From Microbulbifer thermotolerans (lineage in GTDB: Bacteria; Pseudomonadota; Gammaproteobacteria; Pseudomonadales; Cellvibrionaceae): 64,000 bases of DNA. Position numbers and translations under genes: made by a program. The notes below the pieces were generated by a model. The model saw only the letters and a list, made by a program, of their open reading frames with translations, was not told the origin of the DNA and made no database searches. Below, in pieces: positions 18,337 through 26,625 of this stretch; the stretch's first letter is position 1; each line of letters opens with the position of its first letter. The stretch covers positions 62,001 to 126,000 of the forward strand of contig NZ_FOKT01000008.1 in the NCBI RefSeq assembly GCF_900112305.1, read 5' to 3'.

Positions 18337-18819
18337 ATGGCCTATATATTGGATGCCACTGATAAAAAGATTCTGGAGATACTGCAGCAAGACGCCACCA
18401 TCCCCAATATCGAGCTCGCGGAGAAGGTTTGCCTTTCGCCCTCTCCCTGCTCCCGCCGGGTGAAGAACCTACACGAACAAGGCTTTATCAAGCGTGCCGT
18501 GACCTTGCTGGAGCCGGAGAAGGTGGGCCTGCCAGTGAGCGTGTTTATTCAGGTAACCCTGAACCACCAAGTGAAGCGGGAGCTGCAGGATTTTGAGTCG
18601 GTCATCGCCCAGTGGCCCGAGGTGATGGAGTGCTATCTGATGACCGGTGATTTTGACTATTTATTGCGCGTAGTAGTGCCGGACCTGCAGGCCTATCAGG
18701 AATTTCTGGATAAAAAACTCACCGAATTGCCGGGTATCGACCATATCAAGAGCAGCTTTTCCCTCAAGCAGGTGCGCTACCGCACCGAGTTGCCTCTGGA
18801 CCAACTGCTGGGGAAATAG
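18337..18819 (+). CDS. Lrp/AsnC family transcriptional regulator
   Basis: HTH (LDATDKKILEILQQDATIPN, then LSPSPCSRRVKNLHEQGFI) plus RAM domain (VMECYLMTGDFDYLLRVVVP), about 160 residues, the usual length for Lrp. Two ATGs are possible: 18325, which overlaps the GAGAGAG ribosome site, and 18337, better spaced from it; I prefer the second. The gene is divergent from the 2-oxoacid:ferredoxin oxidoreductase with about 265 bp between starts. That arrangement suggests amino-acid-responsive control of that enzyme. The sequence is close in type to the regulator next to putA but clearly a different paralogue. Confidence 0.92.
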   Translation: MAYILDATDKKILEILQQDATIPNIELAEKVCLSPSPCSRRVKNLHEQGFIKRAVTLLEPEKVGLPVSVFIQVTLNHQVKRELQDFESVIAQWPEVMECYLMTGDFDYLLRVVVPDLQAYQEFLDKKLTELPGIDHIKSSFSLKQVRYRTELPLDQLLGK

Positions 18820-18960
18820 TTTTCTGAAGTTCCGCAACGTACCGCTTAGCGCGCAGGCGGCGTAGCCATTGCGATCCTACACGGGCAAATCCGCGTATCC
18901 GGCATAAGCACCACAACCGGTGCACTCGGCGCCGATTGTGGCCCAGGGCCTGCCGGGGAA

Positions 18961-21900
18961 TTAGGCCGCGGCAGGCCGCCGCTCGACCAGGCCGCTGATA
19001 AAGCCGGCGAGCAGAATTCCGAGCAACAGCAGCCACAGATGAACCCTGGAATCACTGTCTGCCGAGGGCTGCGCCACCTCTTCCAGCTTTTGTCCACTGA
19101 CCTGCTGGGTCGGCGCCGCGGCCGCTTGCGGAGCCGGGGACACATCAGCTGCCTGAGCGGTCGCCAGGGGCGCCAGGCCGAAACCTGCAGCCTGCGCGTC
19201 GACAAATGCCTTGAATTTCTCGTTATCGGTGGCCACGTCGAACGTTTCCGCTAACTCCGCGTAAGTTTCCACCATTTTCTTGACTGTCTCCGCGTCCGCT
19301 GCCCAGTAACCTTTGCGCACGGATTCCAGCATGCGCTCCAGAATTTGCGCCAGGGCTTCGGCATTGTGGGTCTCGAAAAACTCGCGCATCTCCAGCTGGT
19401 ATTTGTCGTTCACGTAGACTTCAAACATTTCCTGCCACTGATCGTCGCGCACCGCTTCCGGCGTCATGACTTCCCAACCCCACATGTTATTAACCCTGTC
19501 CAGTATCGCCGTGGCACCGGCGTAGCCGGATTCCTGCATGGCCTGAATCCAACGCGGGTGGAAATAGCGGCTGCGCATTTCCTGATTGATAAACTCATCC
19601 AGTGTCTGGGTTTTGATGTCGTCCGTGCGACGCAGGTTGGACACATACATTTCCGGTGTTTTGCCATCCAGGTTGCGTACCGCCAGACCGACGCCGCCAA
19701 AATACTGGAAAGGGTCATCGTTAGTCATCAGCGCGTAAAGGTTGGTGGAGCGGGAAAAAATCACCCCATCCGTGCCAGACAGCACTCTGCCGTAAAGACC
19801 TGCGTCTCTTTGGTCTTCGCTCCAGCGCGACTCGTCTTTGCCGTAGGCAAAACCCATGCGACGCATATAGAGATCCGCCAGCTTGTCGTCCGTCTCCCAG
19901 GTATCGGAGGCCAGGCTGGCACCGCTCAGGCCAGTACCGTAGGCACCTGTCTCATTAGAAAAAATACGCACCGACGACAGGTACTGCGCATCCTCCTCGC
20001 TCTTGCCCTCTTGCAGCAATTCCTTCTTCAGGGACTGGCTGTGTCGATAGACAAAGTTGTTGTCGTCTTTCATCTGCGCCACCTTGTCGATGGCCTCTGC
20101 CAGCCACAGGATCACGTTGGGAAACGCATCCCGGTAGAGCCCTGTGGCTGAGATCACCACATCGATGCGCGGCCGCTTCAGCTCTGAATAGGGAATGACC
20201 TCGGTACCGATCACATTGCCCTGTTGATTCCACTTGGGCTTTAAGCCCAGGGCGTGCAGTATCTGCGCTTCCAGGGCGCCCTGGTGACGCATGGTTTCCA
20301 GGGACCAGAGCGTAAAGGCCAATTTATCCGGGTAGCGGCCGTGTTTGGCACGGTAGTCGGCAATGGTTTCTTCCATCAGTTGCACCCCGGCTTCATAAGC
20401 CGCTTTGGACGGTACCTTGGCCGGGTTGAAACCGATCAGGTTGCGCCCTGTGGGTACTGCCTTGGGGTTGCGTATCGGGTCACCACCGTGGCTGACCGGG
20501 ATATAGCCGCCGTTCAGAGCCGACATCAGGTTTTCCAGCTCGGCAATACTGGCGAAGTTGTCTGCGTACTCGCGACCCGCTTGCAGTTGATTCCTCAGAT
20601 TTTCCGACAAGTGCGGCAGTTCGCCACCGGAAAGGTAGGTATCCAACAGTTGATAGCCGGGCTGGGCTTGCAGCGCTACCACATTGCGTTCGTCCCTGGC
20701 CCTCTCTGCGGGCAGACTCAGACCATTTGCCCGCTCGTATTCGGCGGCGGCCTTGATATAGCCATCCCCCAGCATCTGCAACAGCGTACTGGTGACATGC
20801 TCGGGCTTGGGCAGTTGGCCAAAGCGGTGCACCCCCAGGGGCTGACTCATTTCCGCCAGTTGATTCAGATAATCCTGCAGATGGTTGAGCTGCGTATCGA
20901 AGTCTTTATTTAAGGCTTCCTTGGACAGCCCCAAGTCCGCGAGCATATTGAGTTTTTCTGCCAGGGCCGCGATCCGGTTGCGGGTATTTTGTCTCGTCTG
21001 CCCTTCCCCCAACACCTGATAGCTGCTGATCAGCTCCGAAAGCTCCGCCACCTCGGCGTACAGACCGGCCTTGGCAAAACCGGGCGTCAGGTGGCTGATC
21101 ATGGTGGCGCGCCCGCGTCGCTTGGCCTGCATCGCCTCGCCCACATTGTCGATGATGTAGGGGTAAAAAACCGGAATATCACCCACGGCGAGGTTGGGGG
21201 CATCGTACACCGAAAGACCCCGCTCCTTGCCCGTCAGCCACTCCTGGGAACCGTGTGTGCCAAGGTGAATATAGGCGTGGGCACCAAAGGTCCGGCGCGC
21301 GTAGAGATAGACCGCCAGATAAGCGTGATTAACCGGAGTTTTCATATCGTGATACAGGGAGGCATGGTCTTTCGCATTGTCCGCGCGCAGCCCCTGTGGC
21401 AGAACAATCAGGTTGCCGAGCTTCATGCGCGGTATCACGAAAGCCGGCTCGCCGTTGTGCTCGGCGAGCATGGCGTTGTCTTCTGGTTTTCCCCATCGTT
21501 CGACAATGGGATCACGCACCTGCGCAGGCAGGGTGTCAAACCATTCCCGATAGGTGAACAAGGGCATCCAGTCCGCCAAGCCCTTGTCAACGAGGGCGGT
21601 GGTATCTTCGCGGCGATAATAAGGGCGCAACAGCTGCCCAGCCCAGTCAATCAAGGTGTCTGAATCCCGCAATTCGATCTGGTAACCGCGCGCTTTCATC
21701 TCTCTGGCAATGGCTTCAATTGACGACGGCACGTCCAAAAAGGCAGCGCCTATATTCTTTTCCCCCGGAGGGTAATTCCAAATAAAGGTAGCCACCTTTT
21801 TCTCGGCGTTGGGAATATGCGCCAGACGCGCGTGGTTCCAGGCGCGCTCCACCAGCGCGTTCAACTGATCCTTCATTACCGCCTTGATGCCCTTGTCGTT

Positions 21901-22911
21901 GGCGGCGATCAGCACCGGATCGATGCTGCCGGTATCTTCCGGCATGACCAGGAAAAACGGCGTCAAAGAGGGGGATACACCGCTGTTATCCGCCGCATAA
22001 GCCGCTTCATCACCCTGTGTGTAGTTGAGTGCGTGGATCACCGGCACGCCGAGTTTCTCAAATTCGGCGCGGCGTTTGGTCACATAGTGCAGCGCCCGAT
22101 AGTTGATCATCAGATCGATCCGGGTCCGGCCTTTGTCATCCTGCAACAGTTCCGGATAGTTGAGCGGCAGGTCTTCACCCTCAAAGAAAAAGCCAAATGC
22201 TTTGGCGCCCTTATCTTGTAGCCCGGCAATTAGTGCGTCCACCACTTGCCGCTGCTCGTAGTCAATAACGGAACGGTGAATGGCGACGGCAATCACCGGC
22301 TGTTCATCTCCGGCCTTGAGCCAGTTGAAGAAGGCGGTTTCCTTGTCTGTCATCAGATTGGGGTAGTCCGGATGGTAAAGTCCCACCTCCGGGACTTCTA
22401 TAGGGACAGGCACCGATACGTCCGTAAGAGCAAAAACCTCTGATGACAGGTAGCGCATCAGATTGCGGTAATTCTTGCGCCCCGCATTGTTAAAGTAACC
22501 ACCGATGCGACTGCGCTGTTCACCATTCAGGCCCTGATTCATCGCACTGTTTTCCAAGTCACCCAGGGAGATGACCGGAACCTGCGGGTACTTTTCCAGC
22601 AGCGGTCGGAATTTGGCAAACAGGTACTGGGACAAGGCTGGATTAATGCCATCGAGCATTATCAAGTCCGCAGAAGACCAGGCTTGCTCAATCTGTTCCT
22701 CACTTTTGCCCTTGCTCTGGAATACCTCGAGCGTAAATGGCTGGTCCGCCGATACTTCCTTCAGCAGTTCCCCTTTGGCCACCGCCGTGTGGCCGGACAT
22801 CATCAGCAATACTTTGATTGAATTGGCCGCGCCGGATTCATTCGCCTGGGCCAACAGGGGCGACAGCAGTCCAAACAGTAATCCCAAGCAATACAGACTG
22901 TATTTTCTCAT
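18961..22911 (-). CDS. Membrane-anchored CobN/HmuS-like chelatase (probable haem dechelatase)
   Basis: This 1316-residue protein is the large CobN/BchH-type chelatase fold with HLGTHGSQEWLTGKE near residue 550 and GYIPVSHGGDPIRNP further on. Unlike cytoplasmic CobN it has a signal peptide (SLYCLGLLFGLLSPLLAQA) and a C-terminal membrane helix (LWLLLLGILLAGFISGL), so the catalytic body should face the periplasm. CobN-like HmuS proteins of Bacteroidetes hmu operons have this plan and are reported to remove iron from haem. The start overlaps the DUF2149 gene by 4 bp, and an ExbB-like gene precedes that. No cobS/cobT or other B12 gene is present. Iron release from haem is inferred; cobalt insertion is less likely. 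Confidence 0.85.
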   Translation of the reverse strand: MRKYSLYCLGLLFGLLSPLLAQANESGAANSIKVLLMMSGHTAVAKGELLKEVSADQPFTLEVFQSKGKSEEQIEQAWSSADLIMLDGINPALSQYLFAKFRPLLEKYPQVPVISLGDLENSAMNQGLNGEQRSRIGGYFNNAGRKNYRNLMRYLSSEVFALTDVSVPVPIEVPEVGLYHPDYPNLMTDKETAFFNWLKAGDEQPVIAVAIHRSVIDYEQRQVVDALIAGLQDKGAKAFGFFFEGEDLPLNYPELLQDDKGRTRIDLMINYRALHYVTKRRAEFEKLGVPVIHALNYTQGDEAAYAADNSGVSPSLTPFFLVMPEDTGSIDPVLIAANDKGIKAVMKDQLNALVERAWNHARLAHIPNAEKKVATFIWNYPPGEKNIGAAFLDVPSSIEAIAREMKARGYQIELRDSDTLIDWAGQLLRPYYRREDTTALVDKGLADWMPLFTYREWFDTLPAQVRDPIVERWGKPEDNAMLAEHNGEPAFVIPRMKLGNLIVLPQGLRADNAKDHASLYHDMKTPVNHAYLAVYLYARRTFGAHAYIHLGTHGSQEWLTGKERGLSVYDAPNLAVGDIPVFYPYIIDNVGEAMQAKRRGRATMISHLTPGFAKAGLYAEVAELSELISSYQVLGEGQTRQNTRNRIAALAEKLNMLADLGLSKEALNKDFDTQLNHLQDYLNQLAEMSQPLGVHRFGQLPKPEHVTSTLLQMLGDGYIKAAAEYERANGLSLPAERARDERNVVALQAQPGYQLLDTYLSGGELPHLSENLRNQLQAGREYADNFASIAELENLMSALNGGYIPVSHGGDPIRNPKAVPTGRNLIGFNPAKVPSKAAYEAGVQLMEETIADYRAKHGRYPDKLAFTLWSLETMRHQGALEAQILHALGLKPKWNQQGNVIGTEVIPYSELKRPRIDVVISATGLYRDAFPNVILWLAEAIDKVAQMKDDNNFVYRHSQSLKKELLQEGKSEEDAQYLSSVRIFSNETGAYGTGLSGASLASDTWETDDKLADLYMRRMGFAYGKDESRWSEDQRDAGLYGRVLSGTDGVIFSRSTNLYALMTNDDPFQYFGGVGLAVRNLDGKTPEMYVSNLRRTDDIKTQTLDEFINQEMRSRYFHPRWIQAMQESGYAGATAILDRVNNMWGWEVMTPEAVRDDQWQEMFEVYVNDKYQLEMREFFETHNAEALAQILERMLESVRKGYWAADAETVKKMVETYAELAETFDVATDNEKFKAFVDAQAAGFGLAPLATAQAADVSPAPQAAAAPTQQVSGQKLEEVAQPSADSDSRVHLWLLLLGILLAGFISGLVERRPAAA

Positions 22912-23273
22912 TGCGATTTACCTCCAGCGCCCTGGGATGTACCAGCCCCCGCACTTCCCTTTTTATTGTTTTCCGGTACATAAACCAGGCTGCCGTCGGC
23001 CATCTGGTAGGCAACTCCGGCACGAGTGCCTTCGCCGGAGCCAATCTCTCCTGTGGACTTATACTGTTTGATCTCCTTGCCGTCCTTAACGATCACTTCC
23101 ATTTCTGGCTCACCGGCATTTTTAATAACCGTAACCTTTTCGCTGGAAAAGATATTGAGCGGATTTTGTGCAATGGCGATCAGTAGTGCGGCAATGATCA
23201 CCAGAAACACATCAATCAAATTAACCGCGCTCAGAATCGGATTCAGCTCCTCATCCTCCTCCAGAAAACGCAT
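22908..23273 (-). CDS. DUF2149 protein (ExbD-like partner)
   Basis: The 121-residue protein has a short cytoplasmic start (MRFLEEDEELNPILSAVNLI) and one membrane helix (VFLVIIAALLIAIAQNPL). A periplasmic part follows (VTVIKNAGEPEMEVIVKDGK) with a Gly/Ser-rich tail ending GAGGKSQ. The layout matches ExbD/TolR: one N-terminal helix and a small periplasmic domain, with an Asp in the helix start. DUF2149 genes typically sit between an ExbB-like and a CobN-like gene, as here. Its start overlaps the ExbB-like stop by one base (TGATG) and its stop overlaps the CobN-like start, so all three are translationally coupled. It probably forms a proton-driven motor with the upstream protein. Confidence 0.82.
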   Translation of the reverse strand: MRFLEEDEELNPILSAVNLIDVFLVIIAALLIAIAQNPLNIFSSEKVTVIKNAGEPEMEVIVKDGKEIKQYKSTGEIGSGEGTRAGVAYQMADGSLVYVPENNKKGSAGAGTSQGAGGKSQ

Positions 23274-23803
23274 CAGGCGGCCTCCTTCAGTTTGCGGATG
23301 TTGATCAGTTCTGAGGCAAACCAGCGCTTTTTCACGGACGCCGGCCAGAAGGTCAAGGTAGAAATGGCCAGTCCCCAGATCACCGCGGCGAAGGCGATAA
23401 TCAGATTTTCACTGATCCCCTGTATATTGCCGTCCGCCAGCGCGCGCAGTGCCGGCCCCATCGGGACCATGGTCGCAATCAGGCCCAGCATGGGCGCTAT
23501 GCGTGTAGCCAGGCGCAGCAGTTCCAGCCTCTTCAATGCGAAAACTTCCAGCTCATCTTCGCTCGCCTGGGGATTGCGCACATAGTAATTGTGTACTTGG
23601 TAGCCGGGCAGCCATTGCGCCTCCCCGCGCTGAAGAGCCCGTTCATAGGCCACCGCGTTCTTCCTGCGCAACATCCAAAGGGAGATGAAACGGCCGCAGG
23701 CGTAAAGGGAATAGACAAATAACCCCAGAATGGCCAGTAGTACGGGGGCCATAAAGAGGTCGGCCACGCTGGCCATCAGATTTTCAATTGCCTGAATGTT
23801 CAA
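23273..23803 (-). CDS. MotA/TolQ/ExbB proton channel family protein
   Basis: The 176 residues contain three hydrophobic helices (LFMAPVLLAILGLFVYSLYA, RIAPMLGLIATMVPMGPALR and NLIIAFAAVIWGLAISTLTF), with a cytoplasmic loop between the first two. The GLIATMVPMGPAL stretch is the conserved ExbB/TolQ core (GLLGTVxGM in classical members). It is first in the operon with the DUF2149 and CobN/HmuS-like genes, and divergent from a TonB receptor. It likely supplies proton-motive force to that periplasmic system or to the receptor. It is shorter than E. coli ExbB (244 aa), as expected of hmu-type versions. Confidence 0.88.
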   Translation of the reverse strand: MNIQAIENLMASVADLFMAPVLLAILGLFVYSLYACGRFISLWMLRRKNAVAYERALQRGEAQWLPGYQVHNYYVRNPQASEDELEVFALKRLELLRLATRIAPMLGLIATMVPMGPALRALADGNIQGISENLIIAFAAVIWGLAISTLTFWPASVKKRWFASELINIRKLKEAA

Positions 23804-23889
23804 AGAGCACCTCGCCAGCTTTATTGGTATGCATTGGACGGGGGCGCAACTTACCGAAAGCTACACGCCGGGTCAATCCAAATCTTTTT

Positions 23890-23908
23890 GATAATTGTTC
23901 TCATTTAG
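23890..23908 (+). promoter_or_regulatory. Fur-box-like site before the TonB receptor
   Basis: GATAATTGTTCTCATTTAG matches the 19-bp Fur consensus at about 12 positions, including the GATAAT and TCATT halves. It lies in the 219-bp divergent gap between the ExbB-like gene and the receptor, so it could control both directions by iron. Confidence 0.6.
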
Positions 23909-24022
23909 CTTTACATTGGTATACGCATATCTATAATTCGCCGCTATCGGGGCCGCAAACTGCGACTCTCTGCCGCAATCGGCCTCCAAAACGCTCACAT
24001 AATGATCAACAAGGACCTGACC

Positions 24023-26209
24023 ATGAAACGCCATCCCCTCGCCGCAGCCCTGTTTGGGCTGCTCTCCGCCCCCGGCCTTTACGCAGAGGAAACCAGCTCG
24101 GCTGACGATGATCTGGAGCTGGTTGTTGTCAGCGGTCGCGCGGAAAAACCGTTGAAAGATGTCACCGGCAGCATCTCTGTCGTCACTGGAGATGAGATTG
24201 AAAAGCTGCAAATGAACGATATGAACCAACTGTTCAAATATGAGCCGGGAGTGGAAGTCACCGGCCGCACCGGCGGCGCCCAGAATATTTTGGTTCGCGG
24301 CATGGGGGCCGACCGGGTACTGATGATCAAAGACGGTATGCGGATGAACGAGGGTTATGGTGCCAACGGCCTTAACGATGTCGTGGGACGCGGCATGATC
24401 GAGACGGACACACTGAAACAGGTTGAGGTCGCCAAGGGGGCTGCCTCTTCCCTGTACGGCTCCGATGCCCTGGCGGGCATCGTAGTCTTCACCACCAAAG
24501 ATGCCAGCGATTACCTGGCAGATGGGGAGCAGTTCGGCGGCGCCATCAAAACCGGTTATGACGGTATCAGCAGCCAGACACACGTGTCCCCTACCCTGGC
24601 CTTCCGCACAGGCAACTTCGAACAATTGCTGCACCTGACCTACCGCGACGGTAGCGAGGAGCAAAACTACGCGGAAACCCGCGATCCCTTCGAAATCGAA
24701 TCCGACAGCTTACTTTACAAGGCCAAATACCACCTCCAGGGAGAGGACTTTCTCAGTTTCAGTGCGGAGCAATGGAAGCAGGAAAGCCTCGGTGAGGCGG
24801 CGGACGGGTTACTTTACTATTTCCGCGGCCTGGCCGATTACGGATACAACATTGTCGACGAGCACTCAATATCTGAGAAAGAAACCCATGCATACCAGCT
24901 CCGCTATCACAGCGAAACTGCAACACCACTATACGATCAACTGAATATCAGTCTGTACCGGAACAAGTCCGAACAGACAGACGAGCAGTACGGTCAACTG
25001 GACATCAATGCACCAATGTTTGGCGTGATGGAGCTGCGGGACATGTGGGAAACCGGTGTTTACACTCAGACAACCCACGGTTTCCTGTCGAATGCCTTCA
25101 AGACCCTCAATGAAAGACACACCCTTGGTTATGGGTTAGACCTGGAAACCACAGAGAGCATCCGCGAAGTGCACGAATTTCGAGAGGCTCTGACTACCGG
25201 CACCTCCACACCTCAAATCACCTTGGATGAAACCTCGGAAAAATTCCCAAAGAACGATGTCGATAGAGCCGGACTGTTTGTGAACGATGAGATCACTCTC
25301 GCTGGCGGCGCTCTAACCGTAACACCGGGCCTGCGCTATGACTGGTACGAAATGGACCCGAACGGCGCCCTCAAGTCCGATGGCACCCCCTATGCCACCA
25401 TCGAAGAAAGTAATGTTTCGTTTAACCTCGGCGCACTCTACCGCCTCAGCCCAAGGCTCACCGCTTTCGCCCAATACGGCCAGGGCTTCAAAGTCCCCGC
25501 CTATGACTTGGCGTACCTAGAGCACTACCTGCAACCCACGGCATCCTATATTTATGAAGTCGTGCCGGCGGACGACCTGTCCCCGGAAACCAGTGATACT
25601 GTCGAACTGGGCCTGCGTGGCCATATTGGCAATATCGCTTTCAGCTCCGCCCTTTTCTACTCCAGTTACGACGACTTTCTAGAAGTCCAGCTGATCGACA
25701 GTGACACCTTCTTCAATAGTGACGGTAGCTTTTCCCACGTCTATGAAACTTATCAGTACCGGAATATCGACTCGGTAACCATCAAAGGCATAGAGGTCGC
25801 CGCCAACTGGTATTTGACCCCTACAGTAGAGCTGTTTGCCAACGCCAGCTATCAGCGCGGGGAGAACGACACAACTGGTGAATACCTGCAGTCCATCAGT
25901 CCCCTCTCCGGGGTTTTGGGCGCAGCCTACAGCGGCGACCAGATCTCCAGTCAACTGATTCTGCGCTGGGCGGACCACATGGATCGGGTCAACGAGGGCG
26001 AAGCGGAAACAGCAGGGTATGGAGTAGTGGATTGGACCATCGGCTATCAGCCAACGGCACAGCTCTCCTTCCATCTAATGGCCAACAACTTATTGGATAA
26101 GGAATATGTGCCCTACCTCAATGTGGCAGGATGGGATGAGGATGCAGATCTGTCCGTCAACTCGGCTGCAGGCCGCACCTTTGCCGCTTCGGTGAAGTAC
26201 GAGTTCTGA
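24023..26209 (+). CDS. TonB-dependent outer membrane receptor, haem-receptor type
   Basis: I chose the ATG at 24023 (AAGGA seven bases before; 728 residues), followed by a signal peptide ending APGLYA. A TonB-box-like LELVVVSG follows, then the plug (LFKYEPGVEVTGRTGG, QNILVRGMGADRVLM), then a 22-strand-type barrel ending VKYEF. Around residues 490-525 it has FKVPAYDLAY, a His (LEHYLQP) and PADDLSPETS. This is close to the FRAP...His...NPNL signature of haem/haemoglobin receptors. It is divergent from the ExbB/DUF2149/CobN-HmuS operon with a Fur-like site between them, so import of haem into the periplasm is the most coherent role. Cobalamin or another metallotetrapyrrole remains possible. Confidence 0.88.
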   Translation: MKRHPLAAALFGLLSAPGLYAEETSSADDDLELVVVSGRAEKPLKDVTGSISVVTGDEIEKLQMNDMNQLFKYEPGVEVTGRTGGAQNILVRGMGADRVLMIKDGMRMNEGYGANGLNDVVGRGMIETDTLKQVEVAKGAASSLYGSDALAGIVVFTTKDASDYLADGEQFGGAIKTGYDGISSQTHVSPTLAFRTGNFEQLLHLTYRDGSEEQNYAETRDPFEIESDSLLYKAKYHLQGEDFLSFSAEQWKQESLGEAADGLLYYFRGLADYGYNIVDEHSISEKETHAYQLRYHSETATPLYDQLNISLYRNKSEQTDEQYGQLDINAPMFGVMELRDMWETGVYTQTTHGFLSNAFKTLNERHTLGYGLDLETTESIREVHEFREALTTGTSTPQITLDETSEKFPKNDVDRAGLFVNDEITLAGGALTVTPGLRYDWYEMDPNGALKSDGTPYATIEESNVSFNLGALYRLSPRLTAFAQYGQGFKVPAYDLAYLEHYLQPTASYIYEVVPADDLSPETSDTVELGLRGHIGNIAFSSALFYSSYDDFLEVQLIDSDTFFNSDGSFSHVYETYQYRNIDSVTIKGIEVAANWYLTPTVELFANASYQRGENDTTGEYLQSISPLSGVLGAAYSGDQISSQLILRWADHMDRVNEGEAETAGYGVVDWTIGYQPTAQLSFHLMANNLLDKEYVPYLNVAGWDEDADLSVNSAAGRTFAASVKYEF

Positions 26210-26230
26210 TTCCGGGCGACAGAAACGAGA

Positions 26231-26274
26231 GAGGGCCAACTAGACGGCATCTGCATGCCGTCGAAGTGGCCCTC
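26231..26274 (+). terminator. Long hairpin after the TonB receptor gene
   Basis: GAGGGCCA pairs with TGGCCCTC across an inner GACGGCAT / ATGCCGTC stem. There is no T-run (CACAAAA follows), so it may terminate weakly or stabilise the transcript end. Confidence 0.5.
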
Positions 26275-26311
26275 ACAAAATGGGATGAAATGGTAAAGCG
26301 AACGCCCGGCG

Positions 26312-26518
26312 TCAGCGCCGAAAAAGATTGATAATCACGCTCAACACCAAGCTCAGCACAAGCATTGACACTACCGGAAAATAAATCCGACTGCGTCCGG
26401 ATTCTATCCGCACATCACCCGGCAGGCGCCCAAACCAGCTGAAGAGACCGGGAAAAAAATGCAGTAACACACCGGTGGCGAGCATAACGCAACCGGCAAT
26501 CATCAGCCATTTCGCCAT
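26312..26518 (-). CDS. DUF2905 family small membrane protein
   Basis: The 68 residues form two membrane helices (MIAGCVMLATGVLLHFFPGL and YFPVVSMLVLSLVLSVIINL) around the family motif LFSWFGRLPGDVRIESG, which is diagnostic for DUF2905. The ATG at 26518 is well spaced from AGGGAG; a GTG six bases earlier is less likely. Function of the family is unknown. It sits between the TonB receptor gene and the peptidase gene as its own small unit. Confidence 0.88.
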   Translation of the reverse strand: MAKWLMIAGCVMLATGVLLHFFPGLFSWFGRLPGDVRIESGRSRIYFPVVSMLVLSLVLSVIINLFRR

Positions 26519-26625
26519 GTTCACTCCCTGTCGAATGCGCTGTGCAAGAACCGCTGATCTCTACCCGCGAGCGCCCCGAACCAGTCGTGGCGCCCACAAG
26601 GCTGTATCAGCGATTTCCTAACCCA

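Noticed and set aside
18961..22911. CobN as part of aerobic cobalamin synthesis.
   Set aside because: There is a signal peptide and C-terminal anchor, no cobS, cobT or other B12 genes nearby, and the neighbours are a TonB receptor and an ExbB-like channel.
26541..26565. AAGAACCGCTGATCTCTACCCGCG as another repeat end.
   Set aside because: Only partial similarity to the element end, no internal arms and no nearby stop codon in the right orientation.
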